From Lonicera japonica (lineage: Eukaryota; Streptophyta; Magnoliopsida; Dipsacales; Caprifoliaceae), in contig CM038466.1 in the NCBI GenBank assembly GCA_021464415.1, positions 18,973,017 through 19,037,016 of the forward strand: a stretch of DNA of 64,000 nucleotides, in the 5' to 3' direction. The notes under the pieces are model-generated. The model did not search any database. It was not told the origin of the DNA and was given only the letters and a program-made list of their open reading frames with translations. The position numbers and the translations under genes are program-made. This document shows, piece by piece, positions 23,056 through 36,218 of this stretch (the stretch's first letter is position 1; each line of letters opens with the position of its first letter).

Positions 23056-24815
23056 AATTAACACATTAATACAATATGGCTCTAAATTTATGTTATTTAT
23101 GTTTTAAAATTTACATAAGTAAATAATATAACACGACATTGTGTTATGAACACGAAATATAGAAACAATTCCGTGTTAATTTCATTTGGATGCTAGTCAT
23201 GTTTCATAGAATCGTTTTTAAATTTGACATACCAAGTTTGAATGCATAATGAGTCAAGAGGTTGACACAAGTGCTTTGTGCCAATAACCCACATTGCTCG
23301 CCGCCAAAATTTGAATTTAGCCCCACATACATAGAATTAATGTTGAGCCAAACACACAAAATAATTAATGTAAAAGTTAATCCATAAATACATTGCATAA
23401 ATGCATTGATCTTAGACCCACCATTAACTACATTGCATTAACTAAAAATATCGTGTGTATTTGTAAATTAACATTTTTTATAGAGTAGTTTGTCTTTTTT
23501 AAGATATATCTGTGAAGTATTTTTTCCCTAAAACTGCAGACTTGTCAACCACATGGGCAGGTGCGCACTAGACTACTGGGCCTAATCTAGGACGCATGTT
23601 TAATTACTAATTAGGCCCAATCCTAATCAAAATCTCTTAGAAGGGAAAAAAATTGAGATCGGAAAACTCGATCTTCACTTTGTAATTTTATTGTCAAGGG
23701 TTATTAGTCTCAAATTTGTACTCTCCATTTCTAATTCTTTTAAAACATTTTGTGTACATAATTTCAAGAATTTCTCCCATTTGTACTTTTTTGCTCGAGC
23801 GCCCCACCTAAAAGAAAATTATGATGTTGCCCTTGTCGCTGAGCTTACGTTTTTTATCTCTTAAGAATTAAGATATCTTATACATAGATCCGGGCTTGCG
23901 CCCAAATAGTTAAGCAAGTGATAATTCACATAGGGAAACACAATCCGTTCAGTCTCCCCTCTCTCAAAAGAACCACCCAGATCTATTACTCGTTATATCT
24001 TCAAAAAAAGGTCCTATACATACATATTGTAAAGAGTAATGCCATTCATAAAAATGTATACAAGATGAATTGTCACCTTGTCACTTACTGATATTTTTAG
24101 TTAATATAGAAATTTTTTTTTGTTATGGATTTAGGATACTTGAGATATTCTTTCCTTCTTTTTTTTTTTTTTGTCCAAATACGTTTTAGTACTACATTGT
24201 GTTCGGGCGAACACCCTACTTTCGCGCTTCTTGACTAATTCATGTTTGGGGAACAATGACCACCCACTGGCTATTAGATGTTTTTTTTTTAAGTTACTGA
24301 CATTTGCAATACACAAAAATACTTCAGCACTCCAAATTCATTTTTACTAATATTTCATATGAATTTTGAAGTGTTAAAATACTTTTGTAACATATATTTT
24401 TTTTTTTCCCTATTACAGGTGTGGGCGGCCGAACCCCTAACCAAGTTGTCGGGTGAAAGTACTCTTTTCTTGTTCTTATGCAGCGAGGGGTTTTTGATTG
24501 TACCCAAACTAATCATCTAGAATTCTGAAATTAGTGAGAACCTTAAAATTGGGAAGAACGCTATATTCACCATAATTTGGAGCATTGATTTGGATAGAGT
24601 CTGCCCAGAGTTCGAATTTGCCAATTTAATCATAAAAAATAAAAGCGGGCAAAACCAAATGATAAATAGAGAGAGAGATGCACAGAACATCATAGCGCAT
24701 CTCTCCTAATACTAAACTTCGAAACATTAAAGCAAAAGTAAAGAAAGAAAATCTAAATAAAACTACAAGCGCAGAAAAGGGAATTACAGAACAATTACTC
24801 TGTATGCTAGCAAAT
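23056..24815. other. intergenic DNA between copies C and D
   Basis: No gene recognised. It contains several poly-T/poly-A runs (24110-24175, 24397-24408), typical of decayed insertions, and no TIR pair I can close. Confidence 0.45.
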
Positions 24816-25199
24816 TCACGAAGGCGCCACTAAGGCCTTATATATTTCAAAAGCCAGCCTATTCTCGAATTCATTGATTGCATAACCAGAACGAATTTCG
24901 CGAGCCTTTGGATTTCTTTTCCTAGCCAACAAATTCCGATTATTCAAATTTCCAGCACTGCCCACCAAATTAAGCATCATGTTAACGTACGTGTTCTTAA
25001 ACTTACCCCAAAGTTTTAATGGAGATAAAAACACCATCTTTAGATGCAACCTTGGGGCTACTTTAATTCTCCAAGAACGTTTTGGACCGCCCCCGATCCT
25101 AATCGTCTTCATGCTCTTTCGGCCATCGAGTCGCTTGTATCCTCTTCTCCTTCGGTACCTCCTTATGCTTCCACTGAAAGGGTTTGAGAATATTTCCAT
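24816..25199 (-). CDS. array copy D: uncharacterised small basic plant protein, 127 aa
   Basis: Starts MEIFSNPFSGSIRRYRRRRG and retains all family blocks: YKRLDG, KTIRIGG, SWRIKVAPRLHLK, SPLKLWGKFKNTYVNMM with NLVG, KRNPKARE and FENRLAFEIYKALVAPS. The N-terminal third is strongly basic. It is single-exon, with a short GA-rich leader and a TTATAAAAGCC TATA-like box on the minus strand near 25240-25255. Reading frame and block spacing equal those of copy E, so it should be functional. Function unknown. Confidence 0.85.
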   Translation of the reverse strand: MEIFSNPFSGSIRRYRRRRGYKRLDGRKSMKTIRIGGGPKRSWRIKVAPRLHLKMVFLSPLKLWGKFKNTYVNMMLNLVGSAGNLNNRNLLARKRNPKAREIRSGYAINEFENRLAFEIYKALVAPS

Positions 25200-25522
25200 T
25201 ATTTTGCCTTACAGAAATTGAAAGAGAGAGAAGATGAAAATGGCTTTTATAATCTTTACATAGATATATAGAAGGTTACCTATAGCCACCTATAGATATA
25301 GAATAAGATAAATCTGTCGGTTGGTGTTGAAATAAAATTGAGGTTGCATAGACCAATCGGGTAATTATGGGTGTGAGGTACAGTGAGTGGCACGCTATGA
25401 GGCGAATTGTTTGGATAATGCCAAGCTCGACTCCCGGGGATAGTGCCTTGTAGCCGTGGAGACATGACCATGTACCAAAAATTAAAAAAAAAAAATTAAA
25501 AACCCAACAACCAATTGGGTGA

Positions 25523-25538
25523 GGTCAACAAAGCCGGG
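25523..25538 (-). promoter_or_regulatory. shared array motif with W-box, upstream of copy D
   Basis: The minus strand reads CCCGGCTTTGTTGACC, about 325 bp upstream of the copy D start. The CCGG-TTTGTTGACC form is shared with copies E and F. Confidence 0.62.
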
Positions 25539-26048
25539 TTTGAGTACTGTGATGGGCGGCGCACTGGTTCTTTACATCATTGTTCAATTCTTTTTGGAGT
25601 CAAACACTTGCGAGAGCAATAATGTATTAAACAATATAAAAAGTTAAAAGGTCACAGTGTCTTTAATAATTGTGTATATTTTTTATGTAAAATTTTATGT
25701 GTAAGAAAGTTTTAAATATAAATTATATACATATTTATTTTGTGTTTCAATAGTATTTATGTATAAAATTTAAATGATTTAATGAAAATTACACAAATGA
25801 ATTATATCATTATATATAATATTCAATAATTTTGTATGAAATTTTTTTATACATAATTTTACAGTCACAATGAGTCTTATTTTTAGCTCTTGATGAGTAA
25901 ATTTCGAATATAAAAATTCTATTAAAAACTAAATTTTAGATTTTTAATTATATCATTTTAAAGTTTTGTAAAAATTAAGGAGAGTGAACGATAATGTGGA
26001 TGTGTAAATTGGGTTTGGATTTTACACAACATTTTTACACAAATCTTA
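25539..26048. other. AT-rich spacer with MITE-like debris
   Basis: TAATAATTGTGTATATTTT- and TTACACAAAT-type phrases resemble decayed ends of the GAGCATCTCCAAT MITE group. A further end-like phrase (TTAGAGATGCCCTC) is near 26433. No gene. Confidence 0.4.
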
Positions 26049-26333
26049 GGTTCCGTTTGATTGTAAAGATAGAAAAGAAAAATAAATTTAACTAGTATGT
26101 GTGAAAAGATAGAAAATAAGGTGAGAGATGTTACTCATTTTATGATTATATATCCTCCATCCTTCAATGTTTTTGGTGGAGAATTTTTACTCATCACCAA
26201 GCAAAGAAAATTTATTCATGGAAAAACTTAAAAAATAAGAGGATATCACCTCTATCACTCAAGTTATTTTCCATCTTTTCACCAAAACTAGCTCAATTTA
26301 TTTTCCTTTTCCACCTTGCAATCAAACGGAGCT
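26049..26333. mobile_element. Tourist-like MITE, family 2
   Basis: A 285-bp element with ends GGTTCCGTTTGATTG and CAATCAAACGGAGCT (13 of 15 positions paired). It is flanked by a TTA duplication (26046-26048 and 26334-26336). Internal sequence such as AGATAGAAAATAAGGTG and TTTTTACTCATCACC reappears in the degraded copy at 40.9-41.2 kb. Confidence 0.8.
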
Positions 26334-26336
26334 TTA

Positions 26337-28794
26337 TATGTCAATAAAATTTAAAAGACTGCTCGAGGCTATTTTTTTTTTACAGAAAAATGTAAATTTT
26401 ACACAAAATCAAAATCAAAATTATACAGAACGATTAGAGATGCCCTCACATACACTAGATTTAGATTTAGACAATAAGTTAAGATGAGATAAGAGCTGGA
26501 TCTTTCCCGGCGAAAGTTCGGCATATATCCACGTCAAACCGACTTTTATTTGTCTGTTTCTTTGGATCGAATTGCTTGATGACAATTCGTATATATATAT
26601 ACTGGTTTGTACACATATGCATGTGTGAGTTATACCAATTGCTTAGTAAATTATAGACCACTTCAATTTTTCGTTTTTGTTCTAATAATTCATTCTCTTT
26701 GAGACGGGTTTTTATTTAAGTGTATGCGTCAATATGTTTCGAATCAAGTTTTCCTAGTCTATTCTAGTGATGTGGATCTGCCGATTCGAGATCTAGACAG
26801 GAAATATATACATAAATAAAGACTTTGTTGCTCATACTATAACAAGTATATACTATAGTAGATAGTATTGTATGAAAGAAAGAGAACAAACAAAAAGCAA
26901 ATTTTTTAGAGCAAGTCATGTTGGGTTTAGGTGCGTCGTCTATGTTGGCGGTTGGTTGTCTTGAGTTGGTATATTTGTGATTGGTTTTATATTCATGTTT
27001 ATAGTAGGTGGATGGGTAAGAGTCATGAATTATTATGAGTGGGGGTGATAAAATAATACACACTATGAATGTTGAGAGAGCCATGGAAAGAGAAGTAAGG
27101 CCATCTTTAGTGGTTATTTATATTGATACGAATTTCTAAAATAGAAATGTAAAATGGTAAGAATTCTCTCCAATAAAAATTTATATATGTTTTTTTATGT
27201 AACATGACAAGTGAGTCAAATAAAAAAATGTTGCTGATAGGTGTATTTGATAAAAAAATGAAAATGATTGAAAATACTACTAAGTTTATGAGATGATCGA
27301 GTGATTTAATTAGCTATTCAGTTCCTTTTCTAATTCTTTCGGTGATGAGAGAAAAAATTTCATGAAAAAAGAGAAAAAATGAAGAACTTCTCATCTAAAT
27401 TTAAAATCATCAAATATTTAGGTACTCCAAAAAATCCTCTGCCACTCTAAAATCCATCACAAATATACTCAAAAGTACAAAAAAAAAATACTAATAAAAA
27501 TCATATTAAAATGCTAATAACCATACTATTTAATTAATTAATACTATATAAATATATATATTTACATAAGAAAAATAATGAGAAAAATTGAGCGGGGACT
27601 TGATTCCCTATTGAGCTTTGGTGGCTTCGTCCAACGGGTAGGTGTGGGTGGAAGTAGTTTAACGTTCGTAAGACTCTATGTGAAGCCTTAATTTGTTGCT
27701 ATATATATATATATAGTGTTTTGCGTATATATGCATCGTGTCACATGCACGCGGTAGATGTGCTGTTAAGCTGTACATTATGAGCTTCGTTACCTCTGAA
27801 TTGAATATAAAAATTCATGTGTTATATAATTGTTATCACTAGTTCTCTTTAATACTAGATTATTTAACAAAATAATAAAACAATCCGAACTCAGATCGGG
27901 AGTATAATATATTTCATAGGATTAGACCTGCGTAGACACACTTTGACATTTTATTTTTTTTATTTGAAATATTATTTTAGTAATTGGGTTCAAGATGATG
28001 TCAAATTCCATGACATGGTGCGCTATGCATTCCTAATTTATGTTATGCCACATGCATAGGTACTACTACACCTTTATTAAAGGCTTTTTATTATTTTATT
28101 TTTTATTTTTTTATTACAAACCTTTATGAAAGTTTAGACCTTTGTTTTCAAATTACTGACGGATCTAACCCCTACAAACAAGTGGTTTAGTGGTAATATA
28201 ATTGGATCATTGTTAGATTCAATTGGAAGCATTTTATATAAAATTCTAATAGTTGCAAAAATATCTTGCAATCAGCAGCTAACCACTATTTTGCAAAAAA
28301 TGATTAGTGGAGATATGCGAAAGATAGCCTAGAGACCTATAGTACAAGAACGTATTTAGACCCAAAAAAAAAAAGTAACAAGTCTCGAACTAAGTTGGAA
28401 TAAAATGGTGCATAAACAGCCAACAAGTAAACTTGGAGGGACTTAATATTGGGATTTAAATCCGTTATTAAATGATGTGTTATTATTGCGTTAGTTATAA
28501 TTATTACACTGATACTATAATATCATCTATATTATCTGAGTAATCCTGATCAATTTCTCTGGAATTATTACTGACAAATAGACTTTTTTCTAAAGTGGAT
28601 TCTTGGTCGAATTTAAGAGGATGGAAAAGGAGGGATGGGGGTGGAATCCTGACCCCTGATAAAATCATGAGTATATATTTTGCGTCGCGTATATATTATT
28701 TACACTGATATCAATTACCAAAAACTAAATATAAGTTCAAGCAGCACAATTTAATGCATGACAAAGGAAAAAAAGACACTTTGTGTACTAGAAT
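26337..28794. other. intergenic DNA between copies D and E
   Basis: AT-rich. Short (TA)n runs occur at about 26590-26600 and 27702-27715. I see no gene, TIR pair or LTR that can be closed. Confidence 0.45.
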
Positions 28795-29187
28795 TCACGA
28801 GGAAGCCACTAGAGCTTTATAAATTTCGAAAACCAGTCTGTTCTCGAATTCGTTACTAGAATAACCTTTGGAAACTTGGCGAGCCTTTGGTATTCTTATT
28901 TCGCCAAAGACATTCACATTATTCGAGTGCCCAACTTTCCCTGCCAAATTAAGCATCATGTTAACATACGCGTTCTTCAGCTTGCTCCAAATCTTGAACG
29001 GCGACAAAATTACCGGTTTCAAACGCAGCTTTGGGACTACTTTAATCCTCCATGTGCGCTGAGGGCCACCTCCAAATCTAACAGTCTTCAAATTCTTTCG
29101 GTTTGTTGCGCCACCGAGTCGCTGGTACCTTCTCCTCCTCCAGTAAGTCTTTGAGCTGCTATTGAACGGGTTTGAAAGGATTTGCAT
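28795..29187 (-). CDS. array copy E: uncharacterised small basic plant protein, 130 aa
   Basis: Starts MQILSNPFNSSSKTYWRRRR. Blocks in order: YQRLGG, KTVRFGG, TWRIKVVPKLRLK, SPFKIWSKLKNAYVNMM with NLAG, RIPKARQV and FENRLVFEIYKALVASS. It is single-exon, and all invariant blocks are intact with no stop. A (GA)n run at 29200-29219 sits 12 bases upstream of the start codon, probably in the leader. A TATATTTAC-like box is near 29255-29265 on the minus strand. The central KLKNAYVNMM helix-like block and the C-terminal EIYKAL block are the most constant parts across all six copies. Function unknown. Confidence 0.85.
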   Translation of the reverse strand: MQILSNPFNSSSKTYWRRRRYQRLGGATNRKNLKTVRFGGGPQRTWRIKVVPKLRLKPVILSPFKIWSKLKNAYVNMMLNLAGKVGHSNNVNVFGEIRIPKARQVSKGYSSNEFENRLVFEIYKALVASS

Positions 29188-29345
29188 TTCTATTACTAGG
29201 AGAGAGAGAGAGAGAGAGATTTTAGATGTCTATAATCCTTGAACGTTTGTCCATGTAAATATATACGAGAGGATATTAATTCAATTCTATGTGATAGAAA
29301 TAGGTGAAAAACGTGTGTTTGTCCATGATCACAAATTTTAGTAAG

Positions 29346-29361
29346 GGTCAACAAAAGCCGG
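29346..29361 (-). promoter_or_regulatory. shared array motif with W-box, upstream of copy E
   Basis: The minus strand reads CCGGCTTTTGTTGACC, about 160 bp upstream of the copy E start, the closest spacing in the array. Confidence 0.62.
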
Positions 29362-30731
29362 TGTAGACAATAATGGCATTTGTAGAAAAATATTTGTAGA
29401 ACATCAACAACTAACAACAACAATAACAAAGAAATTCTTTCTTTTATTGTTGGTGAAATGGAGAGGAAAAGGAATTTGAGGCTTTATCGTGCATGTGTGC
29501 TTGTCATTAAGTGTAGCAATATTATATTTTATATAAAATCGATTTGAAATAAATGAAGAGATTCAAGATTTTGTATATTAATTGGGGCATATATGTACGT
29601 GTTATTATATATCTCCATATTATTTACAATCACCAACTAAATTTATCAGCTTTTAAATTAAAGAGACACATACGTACTATTTTAATTAATCAAATTAACA
29701 GATTAAAAAAAATTTGTCAAAAAGCACAATGATTATTATGCGAGGTATTTATTTAGACTATATTATGAACTTAATCGTTGAAGTTAATACACGTCTCATT
29801 ACCATATATAACCTAAAGTATGCATTGATTGATAATATTGGAGTATCTCGTCACTACAATTGATGAGAAAGATATTATTCATATACAAACACTCGAGACA
29901 AAATGTGTGATCTACTATTAGAAACTTTTTTTTGACAACATTATTATTAGACTTTGGGTACTTGTCTATAGAGAAGTGGTGCCCAAGATGAAAAATACAA
30001 AAAATTAATCATTAATTATGTTTTAAAATAATAATAAAATTAGATTCAAGATTTTTCTAACAATTAAAAATGTGATAATTTACATGATATGGTACAGTTC
30101 GATTTCTCTCTCCAACTCTTATTTTAAAAATCACTCAAATCTATTATTATATAACTTGTAAAAGAAAAACTATTAATTTAAAACCTCTCAAAAAGAGAGA
30201 GAGATTACCTAACAGAGGGAGTAGTAATCTGATCATTTAAGACCTCGTTTGGTTCACAAAAGAGAAATTAATTTTATTATTTTTTTATAAAAGTGGAAAA
30301 TTAAATTTTCTATCAAATTTTTTTTCTTATGTTTGGTAAAATATAAAAAACATTTAGATAAAAGTATTATTGTCTAAAATTTTTATAATAAATAGTTGAA
30401 AATCATATGAGAAAATTAATTCTATGTGTTTTGAGATAAATGCTTTTACCTCTTATTTTCTCCTTTCTAAAAAAATATTTTTAGAATTTATGTTTATCAA
30501 ATAATAAATAAAAAAAAAATTAATATTAAAATATGTAAACCAAACAAAACTTGACATGATTAAGCGGTTGGTTGAATTTGACGACTTACCTCCTACAACC
30601 ACGTGGAAGATTAGAAAGTATAATGTCAAAATCAAACGCACCCCCTAAAGTTTGCTGGATGACATCTGTATGGCTGATAGTTGATAACATTAACCGCCTT
30701 TGAAAAATTGGATGCATGACTAATTAATGAA
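29362..30731. other. AT-rich spacer with a probable Tourist-like MITE
   Basis: Between about 30241 and 30555 the ends GACCTCGTTTGGTTCACA and TGTAAACCAAACAAAAC are roughly inverted, as in Tourist-like MITEs. The duplication is not clear. No gene. Confidence 0.45.
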
Positions 30732-33700
30732 GGCAGCCACTATTTGCACACCAAGAATTACTTGGTAATACTCCATTATTAAAAATGCATTAGTTATCTA
30801 TTTGCACACCACTCATTTATATTTTTACCCAATGGTTATTTACCTAAAGTTAAAATTAACCTTCCTAATTACATATTACATTAACTTATAATTACTTTGT
30901 CAAATTCAAATGGAATTTAATGATATCTCACGTTTGATTTCCCCTCCAATGCTCCACCACGCCAAAATCGCTGGACTCTCCTTTTCTTCTCCTCTTCTTG
31001 ATTGAAATGTACAAAGACTTTCATTGATTGAAGAAAATCAAGCATTAAAGCAATATTTTGTGGAAGTAAGCAAGAAACCCTAGACCCATGAATAGTGGTG
31101 AGAACACCATAGAGTTAAAAATGAAAGGTAATGAAGAACCTAAAGGTGATATACAAGAAAAGGATGATGGAGGAGAGATATGCTTAGTGTTTTGTATGTC
31201 ATTGTGTTTCTTTTTTGCATTTTTAAGCAATGAATACATACACAACACTCTAAAGCATTGAACAGAGTACACATAACTGGAAATACAGTGACAGCCGCTT
31301 GATATGGAGTGAATTATAGTAGCTCATTCGTTGAAAATGTAGCGACATAGGAAAATTTTGCTGTCATGCCCACTCGCTAGACATCAGTAGACAGTCCTAG
31401 CCTGTAACTCGCTTCATGATAAGCGAGTATGATAAGTATAATTACCAGACATGTAGCGAGCAGGACAAATTTGTTTTTGGGTTTTCATTAACTGAATACA
31501 TTACTTGGTAATTTGGTATTACCTTTATTTTTTTTGTTAGAATGACAACACTTTGATCCGAATATGTAACTTTTTATTGCATAGAAAGTGTTTGATACCT
31601 TTTTTTTTATATGAATGACAACATTTTGATCCGAATATGTGAAGGGTCCTCATAATATAATTGCTTTTAAAGATACATAATTTACTATTGTTGTGAGTGT
31701 ATTTGATTTACTTTTCACTTGGAACAAAATATAAGCCTCATTCACTACATAACGGGAGAGAAAGTAAGCTCCAGTAGGTTTTATTCATTCTAGGTGCACC
31801 CCAGCCACCCCATGTATAGCGAGAAAATAAGCCTTACCCACTGGACATCCGTCCTTTGGTTTTCCCATAGTCGCCTAATGTCTAGCGAGTAATATACTCG
31901 TTAGATATCAAGCTTAGTAAATTTTTCAGTAGGTTTTATTCATTTTAGGTGCACCCTAGCCACCCCATGTCTAGCGAAAAAGTAAGCCTTACTCGCTAGA
32001 CATTCGTCTTTTGTTTGCGTACATATCACCCAATGTCTAGCGAGCATTATCAATTTAGGACATGGGGATAACAAATTCTTCTTCTAATACTAGTAATATA
32101 GGTAAATTCTTCTTCTTCTTCTTTGCAATAATTAGGATAAATTAATAAAAAATAAATGATCAAAACATGCATGGCAGTATTTTTCATTATCCAAAAATGG
32201 AACTTAGATAATGTAATACATGAACATTAAGTCAAAGCAGATACATTAAGCCTAACACATGTACCAAATCCAAAGCAAATACATTAACAAAAAAGAAGTA
32301 CCAAACGTGACTACATTAAGCCAAACGCAATTACATTTATACAAAAATAACTACTTTATTTTCTTTTGTGGTGGGGCTTTGGCTTTTCTAGCGGATCTGC
32401 ATCCTGGCGAGGTTTTTGTTGTTGTACTTGTAGTCTTTGTCGGGGCATCCGCATGTCTCTTCTTTTGCATTGCTTGTTCCAATGGCTAATTATACTCAAT
32501 TGTTCAGATTGGTCCTACATTAAAATAAATAATGGGACCGAGTATAGTAGTTAATAAAGAATTAAAATAAAAGTATATGTAGTCAATAAATAATTAAAAT
32601 GAAGGTATAATAAACAATTTTAGTGCCGCGACAAACTTTACTTTTCGTTGCCTCTCCGCGGCTGTCATTGGATTGTTATTCGTCATATCTAATAACATAA
32701 AACAATAATAATCAGTCATTGGATTGATCTTAATCAGGGATGGAGTAGTGGAGTACCCAAAAATATGAATTACCCTATTTTTTTCTTTAAAAGCAAAATA
32801 TTATAAAATATTGTAGCTAAATATAGCACTAAGCCATATGCATATAGTATACACACATACATATGACCATAAGTTCAGAATAAAGCTAAGTCACAGTTAC
32901 CAAGATGGAGGAAATATAATAAAATTATTGAAGTTGAATCCCAATGAAAGAACATTTAACAAATTTAAGAAAGGTCTACACTCTATCGTATGATTATAAG
33001 ATCTTAAGGAGCATATACACAAAAGGAAAAGTCTATTAACATTTCCTTTGTTTATTTCCAGAACCTCGTAAAGCCCCTTGAGAATGATACTTAAGAAGAC
33101 AAAACTTCGAACCTTAAATTTCATCCATAAAACAAGAAAACATATGCAAGCAGTAAGTCTTACTCGCTAGACATTGGGTGACTACGGTGCAACTAGATGC
33201 CGGATGTCCAGGGAGTGAGACTTACTTTCTCGTTGGACATGCGGTGACTGATGTAATAATCTGACATGCATAGCAATATCTAACTTAAGAGAAAAGAATG
33301 AAAAGAAAAAAAGCTTGTGTTTAAACCTCTCCTTTGAAAGGTTAGGATGCTAAACTTCTTAATAAAAAATTTTTATTTTTGGGTAAATTTTGGCATAGGT
33401 TACAACCACAATTAACCAAACCATTATTAGGTCAAAATAGGACAAAATGTTTAACTTACTTGGTGATGCTGAAGACAGAAGCAAGGAGATGATGATGCCG
33501 ATGGTGAAGACGAAGATGAGGGAGATGATTGACTGAGAAATGGGTGAGTCTGTGAGGAGGAGTGGGTGAGAGAGGTTACGATGAGGGAGTGTAATGAGAG
33601 AAGAGAGCGTACGTGTTTTGAAAAGGGGGAGTGGTGGAATGGTTTTGTTTTTTTCAATTTAATTAACTTAATTAATTTATTAATTAATGTATTTAATTAG

Positions 33701-33834
33701 TTAATTACTTTGTATAATAGTGAGAGTGGTGAAAGTGATTTTGGAGTGGAGATGAGAAAGTAACTTACCTTTTGGAGTGTTTATAAGAAATGGTCCAAAA
33801 CCAAGTAATTTGTGGTGTGCGAATAGTGCCCACC
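30732..33834. mobile_element. 3.1-kb TIR transposon without recognisable transposase, carrying internal tandem repeats
   Basis: The left end GGCAGCCACTATTTGCACAC and right end GTGTGCGAATAGTGCCCACC are inverted copies, and the similarity continues for about 40-50 bp (including AATTACTTGGT). It is flanked by a perfect 8-bp duplication TTAATGAA (30724-30731 and 33835-33842); a 9-bp reading has one mismatch. Long TIRs favour a Mutator-like element, 8 bp would favour hAT. No transposase motif seen. The minus-strand frame near 32345-32475 looks like a lysine- and threonine-rich protein tail, and the one at 33451-33657 is serine-rich. Both could be captured or decayed coding DNA. Confidence 0.82.
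31773..32055. repeat. 155-bp tandem repeat with CGCTAGACAT/ATGTCTAGCG inverted motifs
   Basis: The phrase AGTAGGTTTTATTCATT starts at 31773 and again at 31928, giving a 155-bp period. Each unit carries TAGGTGCACC, CAGCCACCCCATGT, ATGTCTAGCGAG and its inverse. Related single motifs occur at about 31365-31450 and 33155-33240, all inside the 3.1-kb TIR element. Confidence 0.75.
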
Positions 33835-33898
33835 TTAATGAAAGTTTGGAACAACATTCACCCTTCCCATCCAATATAACTTGTAAGGATAAAATATA

Positions 33899-35238
33899 TC
33901 TATATTATAAAAGAAAGAATTATTAAATTATTTAATTATTTAATTAATAGTTCATATTAATTTGTAAAAAAAGGAAAAAAAATTTAAATCATTAGATGTG
34001 TTTTCAACCCATCAAATTAAGAAAGTTAACAATTTTTTATCTCTTTTATTCTACTAATTTTAATCTCTTATCTTTTCTCTCTATCTATTTTTATGAAATT
34101 CAAAATATATTAAATTTAAAACAAAATACCATGTACGAGTTTGTATATTTAAAATTTACCAATAAAAATTTGTATATTTAAAATTGTAGATATAAAATTA
34201 CGTATAAGACAAATGGTCAAAATTATATAAAACTATTATAATCCACTTTTGTTATTATTAACTAATTGTCAAAATTTGTTTATAAACTAAAAAGAAATGT
34301 AAACCTTTTAGATGTGTTTTTAAGATATCAAATTACCCAATTACATAATATTTTTTTATTGTCTTTTGTCTCCTTAATATAATAATAAAAATATACAATT
34401 TGAGATTTTCAAATTTCAAAATTTTCTCACTTTTTTCCCTCACAATTTTTTTTTAAATACAAGAACACTCTTTCTCTCTCACCAAACATATATATATATA
34501 TATATTCTCTCTTTCTTAAGATTTTCATGGCTAAACAGTAAACACCCATCAAAATACTTGAGATTTTCTACTCTTTTTGTTATTTACTCTTTTGAAGAAT
34601 GTAATATTTTGTGGTTTACCTTTTTTTTTAAAGAAGGTATATATATGGGCTTATGTAACTCATTTGAATAATGTATATACAAGTGCTCATTTTTGATTAG
34701 CAATTATTAACTCATTTAATTGGAGATTGCAGTTTTATTTTATGATATGTATATTTAGTTGATGATCTGATAATTATTTGTTTTAGTGGTAGCCTAGGTT
34801 AAGAATGGTGCATATTCTTTTGAATTTTTCCCTTTATGTGTGTTGATGGATATAATCAATAGGAATAGGAATAAAAAAGTTTTCATGCATGCATGTGAGT
34901 TTTATACTTTTTTGATATCCCTGTATAATATTATTTTATTCGGTTTTTATCGCTCCCCCTCTCTTCATGTATATGAGTTTTGTTAACCTCCCTTGGCGTT
35001 GTCTACCATTTTATCACTCAAGCTAACCATTTTATACTCAAATTAATATGCCTTTTTTATTTACGATTCAAGATTTGGCAAAAAAACCCGTAAGCCCCAC
35101 CTAATACCATTCTTATCTATAATAGTTTATTACGTGAATTTAATAAAGTTGACATGTACAATTTGAACATAGGGTCTCTTTATTTGTATTTAATATTTTT
35201 TTTATTTCACCGTGCCGGACGGCATGAGCAATACCTAG
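33899..35238 (+). mobile_element. non-autonomous Helitron-like element
   Basis: It starts with TCTATATTATAAAAGAAAG, preceded by A, the usual plant Helitron 5' end. It finishes with a short GC hairpin (GTGCCGGACGGCA, 35213-35224) followed about ten bases later by CTAG and then T. Insertion between A and T without duplication is the Helitron rule. No Rep/helicase is present. Its start lies 64 bp beyond the right end of the 3.1-kb TIR element. The interior repeats a phrase around TTAGATGTGTTTT. Confidence 0.75.
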
Positions 35239-36218
35239 TGTATATATATATATCGGTGGGTGGGGAAGAAGGAGGCTCCCTTGGGGGGGGGGGTGCGGTT
35301 GAAGAGGAACAATGTGTGTGAGAAAGGAGGATGGTGTTAATTTTTTATTGTGTTATTTTTAATTAAGATTCACCCATTGCTTAATATTAGAATCTAAATT
35401 TATAATTTATAAAGTGGTTGTACTTATTAATTTAGTGGATATTTTAGTATTAAATTATTATTTAAAATAATATTTATAAAATTAAATTAATAATATTTTA
35501 AGATAATGGGTTATAAGGCATCGCTCCGTAATGTTTTATAACTCTAAGGACGGACTCGTATTTAATAAAGGGAAGTAATACTAATTTCATAATTTGGTTT
35601 TACAATAAGGACATTTTTCATAATATTAATTTATTTTAAAGAAAATGATAAATGTTGATGGACAAAAATACTCTGATATATCATTTATTCTAATTATACA
35701 AAAGACATATTATTTTGTCTACTACATACACATAGTTTAGAGAAAGAACGGAGAACGGAGAACAAGAGAAATGGAGAAAAGAATTGCAAGAGAGGAAAGA
35801 ACGAGGCCGACGACGAGAAGTTGTCTCACCAATAATCTCACATCTTCCACCACCACCACCTGACTCTCCGATCGTATCGCCGAGAGGAGCGCCGTTCTCA
35901 TCATCATCTTCTTCTTTTTTTTCGGATATGCAATCATAAAACATATATAACTTTTGATCGAACCGTTGGATTTAGATAATTTTTGGATATTTTGTTCGAA
36001 AGACAAAGTTACTATAATTGCGCAAAAAAATAAGATAATCATAGGTCATTTTGCTATCGAAATTGACCAACTTCGACAGCCCATCGGGATTTGAAAAAAA
36101 AATAATATCGTAACTCTTTTTTTTATGAACCCTACGTCGATCCATATATATATATATATATAAATAAAATTGAGTGGATGTTGATCTCATCAATTTCGTT
36201 GTTCTCTGTTTTGTAATG
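35239..36218. other. intergenic DNA with a (TA)n start, poly-G run and a GC-richer patch
   Basis: Ten Gs lie at about 35285-35294. The patch 35740-35930 is clearly less AT-rich, with short frames in both directions (minus-strand Gly/Arg-rich, plus-strand MEKRIAREERTRPTTR) but no recognisable domain. It could be a decayed first exon or part of a transposon; undecided. Confidence 0.4.
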
